Positions 22,601 through 34,268 of a DNA stretch of 64,000 nucleotides are shown piece by piece (the stretch's first letter is position 1; the number at the start of each line of letters is the position of its first letter). The notes beneath the pieces were generated by a model. It did no database searches, had not been told where the DNA came from, and saw nothing but the letters and a program-made list of their open reading frames with translations. Origin of the DNA: Ephemerocybe angulata. Its lineage: Eukaryota > Basidiomycota > Agaricomycetes > Agaricales > Psathyrellaceae. The position numbers and the translations under genes are program-made. The stretch covers positions 1 to 64,000 of the forward strand of contig JAACJK010000007.1 in NCBI GenBank assembly GCA_013368325.1, read 5' to 3'.

Positions 22601-23372
22601 TCGAATCACCGCTTCTACAAATTCTTGAGGGAAAAATCTTCCCTCGTATTGTTTATGTGATACCCCTTTAGATAGCAGGTTTTTCGTTGTCTCTACTCCC
22701 GTATTTATTGAAAATATGAATAGTACGAATACACTGTGTACCTTTCAGCCAAGCGAGCAGATGATGAGCCAGCGTCCTGGATAGCGGGGTTTGAATGAAC
22801 CGAGACAGGAAACTTCCATCCTCTTCAGCCTAGCCATTTGCTTGTTGTTTGGGGGCGGTCTCCTTCGATTAAGCGCCGGCGCTTAATTCTTGTAAATGAC
22901 GTCACGTGCCTTCTAGTACACCCCTCAAGTCCGGTTCAAAAACCAGCCCCAAACACAAACACGATGTGGTTGAGTAGAATTCTGATTCGGCAGCCCGCGA
23001 CAGCTTCAGGCTGTCGGGTGCGCAACGGTACATACGGCGCAGCCGCAACGAATGTGCGCGCTCAATTTCCTCCGACTCGGACCCTGTCGCTTCTTTGATC
23101 CATGTTGCTAAGGCCAAGAGAGAGCTTACTAAGGTTCCCACGAGACGGACTTGCAGATATTGTCAACCATGATAATCCCTGACGATCTTCTTATAAGCGC
23201 TGGCCAGGCGCTTGCCATCCAATTGCCATCTTTTGCCATCCTGTTTGCGTTTGACCAGGACGACAGGATGAAGAGTATAAAAAGCCTCCCGAATTTCGTT
23301 ACGGGGCATCCCAAACTTGAACCAAACCCACCACCTTGCCCTCAGAAATCACCCTAGCTCTCTCTGCTTTCC
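22601..23372 (+). promoter_or_regulatory. Promoter region of unit C
   Basis: It contains the perfect palindrome ATTAAGCGCCGGCGCTTAAT (22868-22887), a TGACGTCA CRE-like site overlapping CACGTG (22897-22908), the inverted repeat AAGCGC-TGGCCAG-GCGCTT (23195-23213) and a TATA box TATAAAAA (23276-23283) about 95 bases before the ATG. From about 23080 onward it is clearly similar to the unit E promoter at 27357-27636. Confidence 0.6.
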
Positions 23373-26300
23373 ATGGAACCTCTTCGCGACCTCGCTGTGT
23401 TGAAGAAGTGGGACAGATATGTTCCTTCTATAACCGGATACACTGCTACGCCCCCTGGACACGTTTCTGACACGGACGTTTGCGTGAGTGACTCGACTCT
23501 CAACCACACCTCCACTGCCTGACCTTCGTCACAGGCCCTACTCGGCTGCCTTGAACGCCTCAAGCCCAAGGGTACCATCGCAGGTGCCCATGTCATGGGA
23601 GGGGCCCCATTCCCCGGAATCGTCGTCAAGAATAAGGCTCTGCCCGTTCCAATGAACGACTCGGATTTCAAGTTTCTCGTTGAATCTGGGGATGTCGCGG
23701 CTGGCCAGGGTGCTTATCTGCTCGGTCAAGACAAGGTACGCTCTTCTCAGCCCTAAATCGGCTTCACTACATTTATACTGGTTCACAGGTCAGGATAGCC
23801 AACACCTTATGGTTGCGCGCCGCAGAAAAGGGCTCTAAGAAAGCGATGAAGCATGCTAAGATGGACCCCGAGCTCATGAAGAAGGCCAAACTCGTCGGAA
23901 TGACTGTCGTAGAACCACAAGTTGGAGATGGACATTCCTTGGATACGTGAGTTTCAATTACTATGCTCGTATGTAAACTGTCTATAACATATTCTTCCAG
24001 TCGCTCAGAATCCGAGAATCATCTTGCCACGGTCTTCGTCGTCCTCCCTTCCCAGAGGTCCTCTGCAACTTTCGAAGCGCGTCACCAAGGCCTCACAGTC
24101 ATACACGACCTCACCGCGTCGGCACTCTTCGCACCTCACTTCCTTGTCTGCTATCCCGGCACGGAGCACGCTACGCTCAAAGTTCAAGGCGCCCATCTCG
24201 CCTACCTTACGTATCAGCTCTATGTTGATGAAGATTTCGACTTGCCTCCTCTTTTGGACGACCTCTCACCCGGTCCCCGAGCGGACGTGGCAGCCGCGTT
24301 CGCTGGGTGGGCGCGTGCCCTCGCTGAAGACTCCAGTGGGGGTGGCATCCCCAAAGAACATGTCCTTTACCAGTTGGATGCCGTCTACATAAAGAAGGAA
24401 ACGATTTTTCACAAGATGAAATCGGGGGCCAACGCGACGTCCATCACCAACACCAAGGACAGACTCGTCCTCAGCCACCTCGCTCCTGCTGCGAAGCATT
24501 TCAATTTCAGGATCCTGCTTGGACATGCGTGCATCACACAGTCGACGAGTATTTTTAGAAGAGGTTACTACCACAGAGATGACTGGGAGTCCGAGGTTGA
24601 GCACGATGCGAACGACTACGACCTCGATGACGGTCGTGGTATCGAGACGGAGATCAACTGGGTCCTCACTGGCTTAGATGGGAAGGTCATCAAGGACGAG
24701 ACTTTGGACAAAGAGCTCGTCGACACCTTGACTGCCAGAGTTGAGAAGGAGAAGCTGAAGGAGGGAGAACGCAACTGCATCCTCAATTATCACGTCGACA
24801 CCGATCCGTTGGATGAGAAGGATATGGAAGAGGGAACCCTTACGCATGGTCAGTAACGAGTTCTCTTGCACTTCTTTGAATTTATCTGACATGATAGCTA
24901 TAGGAAAAACAGCCTCGTTCTTTATTATTGGCCCAACGCCTCCCGGCCATGTCTCCTGGGATTCTGACGATAGTGAAGGAGGTGGCTCAGACGACGACAA
25001 TCTCCCTCCCACTAAGCGTCGTCACGTTGACTTGGACCACAATCCCCCTCCTAAACGTCGTCGCGTTCAAGGGGCGCCATCTCCGACTCAGCCTCAATGC
25101 GCCATGGAGCCCCTGCGCGAACTCGTCCTGTTGGCCAATTGGAGCGAATATGTGCCTTCTACCGCCTGGTATACTAGGCCTTCGCGTGAGGTGCTCGATG
25201 AGGCTAATATCATGGTAAATATTTCAAACCTTCGGGGTCAAATAGTTTGAGAACGCTAATACATCCCCTCTCTTAGGAACTTTTCAAGTACCTCCCCTCC
25301 TGTGAGCCTCGAGCAGGAGTAACCGCCGACCCTGAAGCTCTTCCAAGTCCTTGTGTTGTTGTGGGCCAGAAAACGCTATCAGTACCCATGAGCGCCCTTG
25401 ATTTTGACTTCCTATTGAGAAGCGGGGATTTGGAGCAGAGTGGGGAGTTTGTTTGGGAAGCCAGCGCGGATAAGGTTCAGGTACGGTAAAATCTACAATA
25501 CCTGGCTTACCGGCGCTCATGACGCGCAGATACAGCCGGTTCAGACGAACGAGCTGTGGGACCACCGCCTGAGACGGGTGGCCATATCAGCCTTAGGTCC
25601 GCCAGAACAGGAGCTGTACAAGGATATTGTTCTATGCTCCAGCGTTAACCTGAGTGGCCTGACTGTCGTCACGCCTCCCGTCGACAGCAAGTCGTATTTT
25701 TCGCATGCCCTTGACGTGTACGCCATTCTTGAGCTATTATACTCGTACAGAATCTGACATCGCATACAGAGGCCCACACTCAGATGACCACATTGCGTCC
25801 ATCTTTGTCGTTCTCCCTTCGCCGCTAAAGTTTGCGGAATTCGAGGTTGACCACCACAAACATGGCATCTCGTTCACTCTCGACGAAGACCAAACAAGTT
25901 CCTGTCCAAAGTTCCTCACCTCTTATACAAACACAGAGGCCGCCAGCCTTCGACTATTCCAGAAGCCCACTTGCTATCTGACCTACCATCTGCTGAAAAA
26001 GAATGCTCCACAATCCGCTACCCACAATCTCTCGGACGCCACGCTGCCTCGACCTCAGATCGCGACTGCCTTCGCTGCTTGGGCTAAGCACCAGGCCAGA
26101 CGCATCGTCTTAGACAGTGCCCCTACCGGACACGTACTCTTCCACCTCAACGAGACCTACAGGACCAAAGACACCTTGAGCACCGAGGTCGTTGACGTAG
26201 GGTCGATCACCGATGCGGACGACAAACTCATACTGGGATACCTCGCACCCCCGGCGAAGTACTTTGGATTCCGAATTCTGCTCGCTCACGCCGTTATCCC

Positions 26301-26910
26301 TGGCACCGCGACTTTCAGGGTGGCGAGAAAGCATGGCCTGGTCGATGGTCGGATGTACAAGGTTGAAGATTACAACCTCGATTCCTGGGGAGAGTCTGAG
26401 TCCGAGTTTGTGGTTGAATGGACTCTGACGGGTCTTGATGGTCAGGAGGTCGAGGGCTCGGATGCACTATGCGAGGGCCTCACCAGTACCTTATTGAACA
26501 AGATCGACGAGGATATAAAGGATGCAGGACTTGTGCTCAATGACTATCTTGATCAAGTAAAGTTCGGGGAGAAGGAGTTGGAGTTTGACGAGGATCAGAT
26601 GGAGGTTAGTCTCAGCTCTACTTCACACTCTGGCCCCGTTACTGATTTATATCCTCGTGCACAGGATGACGTCGACGTCTTGGAGCTCACCTGCAGTATG
26701 TACCTACCTTTCTACGAGTTGAACACTACTGATTTTCTTGCCACAGAAAAACGAGCGTCGTTTCTTGTTATTGGTCCTGAAGATGGATGCGTCCTGTCTC
26801 CTCCGAGTCCCACTCCTTTCAATCATCGATTTACCGCAGAGCGATCTATGAATCCGGTTAAGCGTTGGAGGCAGGCGCAGCAGTCGAAGAAGGGGGGAGC
26901 TTGGTGGTGA
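23373..26910 (+). CDS. Array units C+D fused: double 2OG-oxygenase-like pseudoenzyme (1016 aa, 10 exons)
   Basis: Exons 23373-23483, 23535-23735, 23789-23946, 24001-24848, 24904-25214, 25277-25480, 25530-25717, 25770-26604, 26665-26695 and 26747-26910; summed length 3051 nt keeps frame. Exon 5 encodes the end of unit C (GKTASFFIIGPTPPG), an acidic linker, two basic clusters (TKRRH, PKRRRV) and then, without any stop or intergenic DNA, the MEPLRELVLLANW start of unit D at 25104. In C the iron site reads HSLDT with the distal His kept (YPGTEHATL); the 2OG Arg is Leu. In D it reads HALDV and the distal His is Ala. Both repeats keep the core strands (LATVFVVLPS, IASIFVVLPS). The KRRRV cluster suggests nuclear import. 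Likely a non-catalytic binding or scaffold protein; inference. Confidence 0.72.
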
Positions 26911-27636
26911 ATTTCGTTCTTTGTAACTCGATCCCGTGTCCCTCCTTCGTCGGCGCTTCGCCGACGCACCTCTTGATATTTGTTATACGTTACATTGTCC
27001 TTCAAGTATTTATCTGTCCAGTTTCGTTTCCAAATACTATTCAGTCCTGGTGACCACCCTGATAGTGATAGGCAATGACGACAATCCAAGCCAAGAAAGG
27101 ACTGATTGAGCTTACGCACCTCGCTTAGATGGGACTACTAGCCGAGGTATGGGCGCCAACTACCTTCAAGCGCGGGCGCTTGATAAAGATGACGTCACGG
27201 ATCCCCCAGATTCGCCTCGCATAGCAGGAACCAAACGGCGTTCAGCTGGTCTTGGGTCTGTCGAGTTGGACTCTGCTCTTTCATCTGAGCGAATGAAAGG
27301 AAATGAAAGTAACAAAGAAACTGGTTAGGAGATGACCGTGACTGCAGTTCCCACGGTTCCTCTCACCCTGTCGCTCTCTTGATCTAAGTTGCTAAGGCCA
27401 AGAGAAAGCTTACTAAATGCTCCAGGAGACGGGATGGCAGACATTATAAGACCTGATAATCCCTGATAAGCGCTGGTCAAGCGCTTGCCAACCCCTCTAT
27501 ATCTTTCCGTGTCTGACCAGAACGACAAGATGAAAAGTATAAAAAGCCGCGCGAATTTCGTTACGTGTCATCTCAAACTTGAACCAGAACTTCTACTTTC
27601 CCCTCAGAAATCACCCCAGCTTTCACTCTGCTTGCA
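26911..27636 (+). promoter_or_regulatory. Promoter region of unit E
   Basis: It holds a near-perfect palindrome with TCAAGCGC/GCGCTTGA arms (27166-27183), TGACGTCA (27190-27197), the segment copied into the tail of unit A (27190-27320), the inverted repeat AAGCGC-TGGTCAA-GCGCTT (27468-27486) and TATAAAAA (27538-27545) about 92 bases before the ATG. Confidence 0.6.
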
Positions 27637-29437
27637 ATGGAACCTCTGCGCGACCTTGCTGTGTTGAAGAAGTGGAACACCTACGTCCCTTCGACGAATG
27701 GATACACCTCTGCACCTCTCGGAAGGCTTTCTAACATGGACATCCCCGTAAGTAACTAGCTCTCAGTCAAGCTTCCCGAGCATAACTAACCTTTACGATC
27801 TGACAACAGGCCTTGCTGGACTGCCTCAAACGCCTCAAGCCCAATGGTACCATCGCAGGAGCCCACGTTCTGACTGAGGCTCCATCCGCCGGAATATCTG
27901 TCAACAACAAGACTATCCCTGTGCCCATGAGCGACTCGGATTTCAAGTTTCTCCTTGAATTTGGGGATGCAACCGCAACCGGAGGGGGCGCATATATGCT
28001 CAGTCGAAACAAGGTACGTCAACCCCAACGATGGGAAAGCTTTACCTACTTATTCTGGATCTCAGGTCAGGATAACCAACACTTCCTGGGCGCGCGCCGT
28101 GAAGGAAGGCTCCAAAGAGGCAATGGGGCATGCCGGGATGGACTCGGGGCTTTTGAAGAAGATTAAGCTTGTCGGACTGACGGTCGTCGAACCCCAGGTT
28201 GGAGGCGCGCATTCTTTGGATACGTGAGTTTCTTTTTCATGGTGGTCTGTAAAGCGTGTATAACATACTCCTCTAGTCGCTTGGAGTCCGAGAAGCATCT
28301 CGCGACTGTCTTCGTCGTTCTCCCCTCTCACCGGTCGTCTGCGACTTTCGAAGCGCGTCACGGAGGGCTGGAAGTCATACACGACCTCACGATATCGGCA
28401 CTCTTTGCGCCGCACCTCATTGTGTGCTATCCCGGTGTGGAGAGCGCCACGCTTGCCGTTCAAGAGGAGCACGTTGCCTACCTCACATACCAACTTTACG
28501 TCGGAGACGATGCCGATCCCTTGCCACCTCTTTTGGCCGACCTTTCTCTTGGTCCCCGCTCGGACGTGGCAGCCGCGTTCGCTGGATGGGCCCACGCCCT
28601 CTCCATGGGCTCGAGTGGAGGTGGAATTCCCAAAGGACATATTCTCTACCAGTTGGATGCCGCCTACATAAACAAGGGGTCGCTCTTCTCCAAGAAGAAA
28701 TCGTTTGCCGACGTGATCTCCATCACAAACGCCAAGGATAGACTCATCCTCAGCCACCTCGCTCCTGCTGCGAAGCATTTCAAGTTCAGGATTTTGCTTG
28801 GGCATGCGTTCATCACACAGCGGTCGGAAATCGGAGGAGGTTATGATGGGGAAGACTCTGAGCCTGATTACGATGTGAACGACTACGACCTCGACGACGG
28901 CTCCATCGAGACGGAGGTTAATTGGATCCTTACCGGTCTAGATGGGAAAGTCGTCAAGAATGAGGCGCTCGATAAAGAACTCTGTGACACGTTGGCCACC
29001 AGAGTTGAAGAGCAGGATTTAAAAGAGGGCGAAACCGATTGTATTCTCAACTATCACGTCGATACCGACAAGCTGGATGGGAAGGACCTCGAAGCTGAGC
29101 CAGAGAGGGTAAGTCCACTAGTTCATCACCCCGGAGTTGTACTTATCTTTTGGTGTTTACCTACAGTTCGGCCGAACCTCGCTCACCCTTACGCACGGTC
29201 AGATACTCATCTATATCTTTCTCGAAATCCATCTGACTTAAAACAGACAAGAGGGCGTCCTTCCTTATCATCGGCCCTGCACCTGGCGCTGTCTTCAGAG
29301 CGAACCCGGAGGAGCGACGTGACCCAGAGGAAAGATCTTCCGGGAACAATCCTCTCCTTCGTCCCAACTTGAAGCGCCAGCGAGATGGCTCCGGTGTTCC
29401 CAATCCCAGAGCTCACTTACGCCGCCGTCGACTCTAA
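27637..29437 (+). CDS. Array unit E: degenerate 2OG-Fe(II) oxygenase-like protein (508 aa, 6 exons)
   Basis: Exons 27637-27747, 27810-28013, 28066-28223, 28277-29108, 29167-29197 and 29247-29437. It is the best-preserved single unit. Compared with fungal P4H/PKHD-like proteins, GTIAGAHVLTEAPSAGISV corresponds to their N-terminal Gly-rich segment, NKVRITNTSW to the VRxTW element, and KIKLVGLTVVEPQVGG to the strand before HxDT. The iron motif is HSLDT (Ser in place of His) and the distal His is Ser (YPGVESATL); the 2OG Arg is Val before AYLTYQLY. A 31-nt exon encodes FGRTSLTLTH, followed by DKRASFLIIGP, the usual end of the fold, and a basic tail (LKRQR, LRRRRL). Probably non-catalytic; a nuclear location is possible. 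Confidence 0.78.
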
Positions 29438-30458
29438 AGCGCCAACTTCCGATGCTAGTCTGCTTTCTCTACGTGGATCTGTGCCAATTCCTCGTACTGT
29501 TTCGTTTTATCCCCTTGTACTCCTAGCGTCCGCAATTATATTTGATCTGGGTACTGGCTACCCTCCTCATACCCAGACGCAGAGTCCGATACTTGCGAAA
29601 CACGATAGATTCACACTTTCACTCATTTTCGGACGAACAAAGGATTGATTGGGAGGTCGCTTAGATAGGATTAGCCCCTAACGGACGATATTGAATCAGA
29701 ACACGCACGCGTGTGTTTATCGACGTCACTCCCGTCATTGACTCGCTCGCGGGAACTATCGATGAAGAAACGGGTGTGATATGTCTCTCCTAGAAGTCAG
29801 TGCTGTGGGCGGAAGGACCTCTATTGGATATTGGTGAAACCTTTGCATTCTAGGGGTAGCAGGCCGGGAAATGTCTCTGATCAACAGAACAGTAGCCGAG
29901 CAAATTATGGACAACAAGGGCAACGACGCGACGCACACATGCATGGACAGCTTGTATTTGAAGATTTTTGAGGCTAACTTTCCAGGCCCTTGAGGCTACA
30001 AGGCACCCAAATACCGCAACGTGCTGGCTTAATATTCCATGTGTGAAGTGGAGCGCAGCGAATATCATCGAAGTAGGAAATGATTTATCGCGTTTAGATG
30101 CGGCGATGGTCACAACGGTTGTGCCTCCACGTACGCACATTGCACACCTTCACGAGTCAGAATTAAATCCTGTACCCTTGACCCTTCGAGCGCCTTCACA
30201 GGAGATATTACATCTGGAATTGGATTTCGAGGACAAGAGACAAGGTTGAAGGCGCCAAGAATGGGAAGCACAGGGAATTTGCCGAACCGGCTAAATAAAT
30301 GGATGACTGCGTGTATAATTTGGACAATCAGCATCAACTTGTGGCTGGGCTAATCTTTCTCTGAATGCTCCTGCTTTGAACTCGACCACCACCACCACAC
30401 CATCGACACCGTCACCCATCTGCGCTCATCACCACCACCACCGACGACGACAAGAACC
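29438..30458. other. Intergenic region
   Basis: No coding frame supported. The last 100 bases are CA/CCA-rich and look like the 5' UTR of the zinc-finger gene. Confidence 0.4.
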
Positions 30459-32728
30459 ATGGCTGACGTTGCTCTGCGCCCGACCCTAGCACCGAATGCC
30501 CCTGAGCAGATTGCAGCAGGTACCCCTCTCGACGTACGTACTGCGCTCTTTCATTTAACTGGAGTTTCTTGTTCTACAGCTTCAAGGATCGAGTGCTAAC
30601 CCTTGGTTCATTGGCATGTACAGCAATCAGACGCCATAGCCAGTTTGCTTTCGCTCTCTTTGGCCGAAGGCGCAGTCCCCGCAAAGCCCCTCGACGTGAA
30701 GACGGAACCCCCTGCACACCAGTCCATACCAGCAGCAAATGCTCCTTCGACATCTGTGCCTTTGTCTACAAGCTTGAGCAGCGGCGGAAAGCATCACCGA
30801 CGGTTGTCCTCGACGGGGAAGACTAGGCGGCGCCTCAGCGATGCCAGAGAGGCTGCCAATCGCCCTTCGTGAGTCCATGTCGGCCGATGAGAATCTTGTT
30901 TGTTTGCTCACAACAGCGCTATAACCCCTCTTTCATGCCCCCTCGATGTCTCCGAAATTTATTGAAATGCAATTTCGAACGTTCATAAACGATCATTTAT
31001 TGATGGCAGACCGAGCCTGCTTCAGTCATCATCGGCCGCTCTTTCTCTCGCGACTTTGTCCCTCTCGTCCTCTCCGCCATCCTCATATCCTGGCCAGGTC
31101 TCCGCGTCATTCACGGGGGCATCTCGTACCCTTGCTCCGGCACCACCCAAGGGAGCTAATGGTACGCCGTCCAGCTCATTCCGGAATTATGAGACCTCAT
31201 TAACCCATCTTAGGGGCTACATCAAACGATAGCTCTGGTATTCCGGTAACTGGTGAAGACGAGAAGAATGGTGCCATTCCTATCCCTATCTCATCTTCAA
31301 ATGGGCGTACGGGCAAGAAAAGGGGTATGGATCACCGATGCGAGAGTTGCTCGAAGGTTAGTGTATTACCTCTCCGGTTTGATGCACAAATCTTACCCTT
31401 GAGTACGTAGATTTACCGGCACCCCTCATGCCTCATCAAGCACAGGTGGGAGCACACTCCTCATTGGCGCGAAGCGTCCAAGTTCGTGTTGAGCAAACAC
31501 CAGCAAGTGCAACTCCTTGAGGCATGTACCAAACCCTACGATTGGTCTTAACTTCTATTAATTGTCCGTTTAGGCTGCCGCCATCCTGTCGCACATGTCT
31601 CCTGCAGCGTCAGGCGGCCGCTCGCTGCCTGAGGATCGCTCGTTATGGCCTTCCTTCCTCTCTGGAGGGTCGTTGCCTCCTCCGGAACCCCCCATTCCCA
31701 CGAACCGCAACGTTTCGGGAAGTGACTCGAACGCTCCGGCGCCTAATGCCCACAAGACCGTCGCACCCTCGCCGTCGTACATGCCACACCCCGTGTCCAG
31801 TTCTGTCCCTGCTAGGTCGACGTCGACCGGACCCAGGTTGCATGATTATGGCGTTGGTTCTGGTGTCGTGACCCAACTACGACCTGGACTTGTTGGCGTT
31901 ACCACGAACTCAGGTGGAGTGGCCGTCATTGGCGAGCGTTCCAGCGATAATAGCGTCAATCCGGTATCTAGCACGCAGCCTGTGCCCGTTCCTGGTGTTG
32001 CAAGGCATCATCACGATGCGTTTGGGAGCGTTAGCTCAACTGGGTCGGCTAGTTACTACCGCAACCAGCATGGTGCCGCTCCGGAGAGCTGGGGGTCGCA
32101 TGGGTACGGATCGACTGGCCAGCATGGGCTTGTCGGCTATCCCTACAGCAATGGGGTTGCCGGAAGCTTGCATAATGGCAGCAGTGCTCCTGGAGGGTGG
32201 TCCTTGCCCAAGAGCTCTGTGCGAAGTGGAAGCGCGTTTAGCCGGTCTAGAAGCCATTCGAGGACTAGGAGGACTGCCAGTGGGAGCAGCGAAAGCCCCC
32301 CTAGCGATGATGAGAGCATTGATGTGGACGGCATGATGGAGGATGCGAGGGAAAGGGCCCTCGATCGGGAGGTAAATGTTGTCATTGAGGAAGAGGAGGA
32401 CGAGGAGGACGGTGTTGGTATGGTGGGCGTTGATGGCGGGAAGACTGGCATGCGTACCCCCCGGGTGGCACAGAAAGGCCCAACTACCTTCGGAGGCGGA
32501 AAGTACCCGCAGCTTCTGGGTCGCACTGGCTACCAGTCGTTGTCTGGTGGACGCGCCCTGAGGAGTAGGACGCGTGCCGATGAAGATGACATGGCGCGGA
32601 ACATCAGCTTGCGGGAGGAAGACGAGGAGATGGACGAGATAGAACTTGTGCGGGCCAAGGGCCCTATGACGAAGAAAGAGCAGGAGTGGGACGGAATGGA
32701 AATGGAGATGGAAATGGACATGGATTGA
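30459..32728 (+). CDS. C2H2 zinc-finger protein, probable transcription factor (626 aa, 6 exons)
   Basis: Exons 30459-30533, 30624-30868, 31010-31161, 31214-31356, 31411-31521 and 31574-32728. A single C2H2 finger spans exons 4 and 5 at about residues 200-220: CESC..HRWEH, spaced C-X2-C-X12-H-X3-H. After it comes a conserved-looking helix (REASKFVLSKHQQVQLLEAAAILSH split by an intron). The rest is disordered: Ser/Pro-rich, then an RSRSHSRTRR basic patch, an acidic EEEEDEEDG run, GGRALRSRTR, and an acidic end rich in EMEMEMD. Intron 5 has a GC donor (GAG|gcatgt) with a normal TTTAG acceptor. Introns 1 and 3' of exon 2 are longer (90 and 141 nt) and could hide small exons. A DNA-binding regulator is the likely role; targets unknown. 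Confidence 0.75.
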
Positions 32729-34268
32729 CAGCCCTGCCCCTATCCTCAAAGCAGCCTTCAGATATCGTTTGGTCTTGGCTCCCGTAAGTGCCACCACGAA
32801 TAACCTCTAACCTTTCTCTTTCAACTTTTTGGGCTTAGTTTGGTCTTTCGTCCCCTACCTCTCCTTCGTCTTTCAAATGGCTTCTTTGTCACGATACCTT
32901 TCTCATGCCCTCCTGTGTTTCTTCCTCGCTCCTTCAATGCTTTCCAAGGGCGAAATGTGTGGCCGATTTTTATCTCTCCAATCTCCAACCAGTGTATTAT
33001 TATCTATCTCTTTCTTGCTCACGAGTCACCGCAGCACCATACTCGATTTAAACCCATTTCTTCTGCTGTCTCTTGTATATCTATCTAGCCGTCTGGACCC
33101 CTCACCATCCCGGGGTGTGACCTATGCTTGGTCGCATATCTTGCCGACTTTTGTATACTCCGCTGTTCCGTTAGTCTGGTACTTCGCCCCCATTGTATAT
33201 CTACAAACCTGGACAATCCTTGTTGTACTACTATCCCTCATATACATTTCATTCTCTCTTCTTTGTGATTTCCAGCGGCCGGTTATGTGTATCTTGGCAC
33301 TGCTGAGTGAGCATATTTGCGTGTTGCGCAGTCGACCGGCGTCCCGAGGGGCGACGATTCAGTGGGTCTGGGCCAGTCGAGTTTCTGTCGTTACATAAAA
33401 TCGGTGGATTCCAAGTCGTGTCTGTGGCTCGTCTGTCGTCGGAGGTGGCTCAGAAGACGATGCCAATTCGACCCCGTCCGAGTCCTCCGAGAATCTCGCT
33501 CATCCTACACCCATTTTGGGCTGCCGGAGATATCGTACTATTCGAGGCAGCTCGGTCTGTGTGGACCTCCACAGCGCGCGCAGGGATGCGCTTTCGTTAC
33601 TTTCGGATGCGGTTTGCGCCCGTGGCAGGACAGGTATTCCAAAATTGTCCATCGAATGCCTCGATTAGTTAGTGTGGGATCCGCAAATGGTGGTCACCGT
33701 GTTGAGGATTCATACCACGCGCCTAACGGGCTCCTAATATTGGAACACCGTACGGAGATGCTGAGCACGCACGTCGGGCTTTGCGCGAAGTTTATTGGCC
33801 TTGCAAGTGAAGGGGTGCCGTAAAGTTAGTTACTGGAACTTCCCCAATATTTACGGCATTCTGGGTTGACTGATATAACTTGTAGGAAGGCTTGGAGGAT
33901 TAGTAGGCCGCGCAGCTCATGAGAGTGTTAAAAGGGTATACGATCCGTGTTTCATTGTGTATACAGGGAGGCTTGGTATTGAGAAGATGATGGGTATGGA
34001 GTTCCAGTCGTCTTTCGACGATAGAGAGGTTCTGGGTAGTCCTAGATAGAATGGTGCTGGAGATCAGGATAACGTGAGGTGCGTCATCCAGCGCATAAAG
34101 TACAGATAAAGTTACATAGACAAGCCAGCACCTGACGGCGCATAAAGAAAGAAAGGTCTTCATGATTTGTTGCGGTCTTCGATTCCATATGTCCAAATGG
34201 CCATAGAATATTTCAATGATTGGGTAGTACCCAAAATATAGGGTTGGGCGGGGTCTATAGTGATGGCC
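32729..34268. other. 3' UTR and intergenic region between convergent genes
   Basis: The first 600 bases are pyrimidine-rich and open in one frame, but the translation is low-complexity hydrophobic sequence typical of a UTR. The rest shows nothing recognisable. Confidence 0.4.

Noticed and set aside
32829..33398. Long plus-strand hydrophobic frame after the zinc-finger gene
   Set aside because: Pyrimidine-rich sequence translated into Leu/Ser/Phe runs; it lies where a 3' UTR is expected and has no membrane-protein family resemblance.
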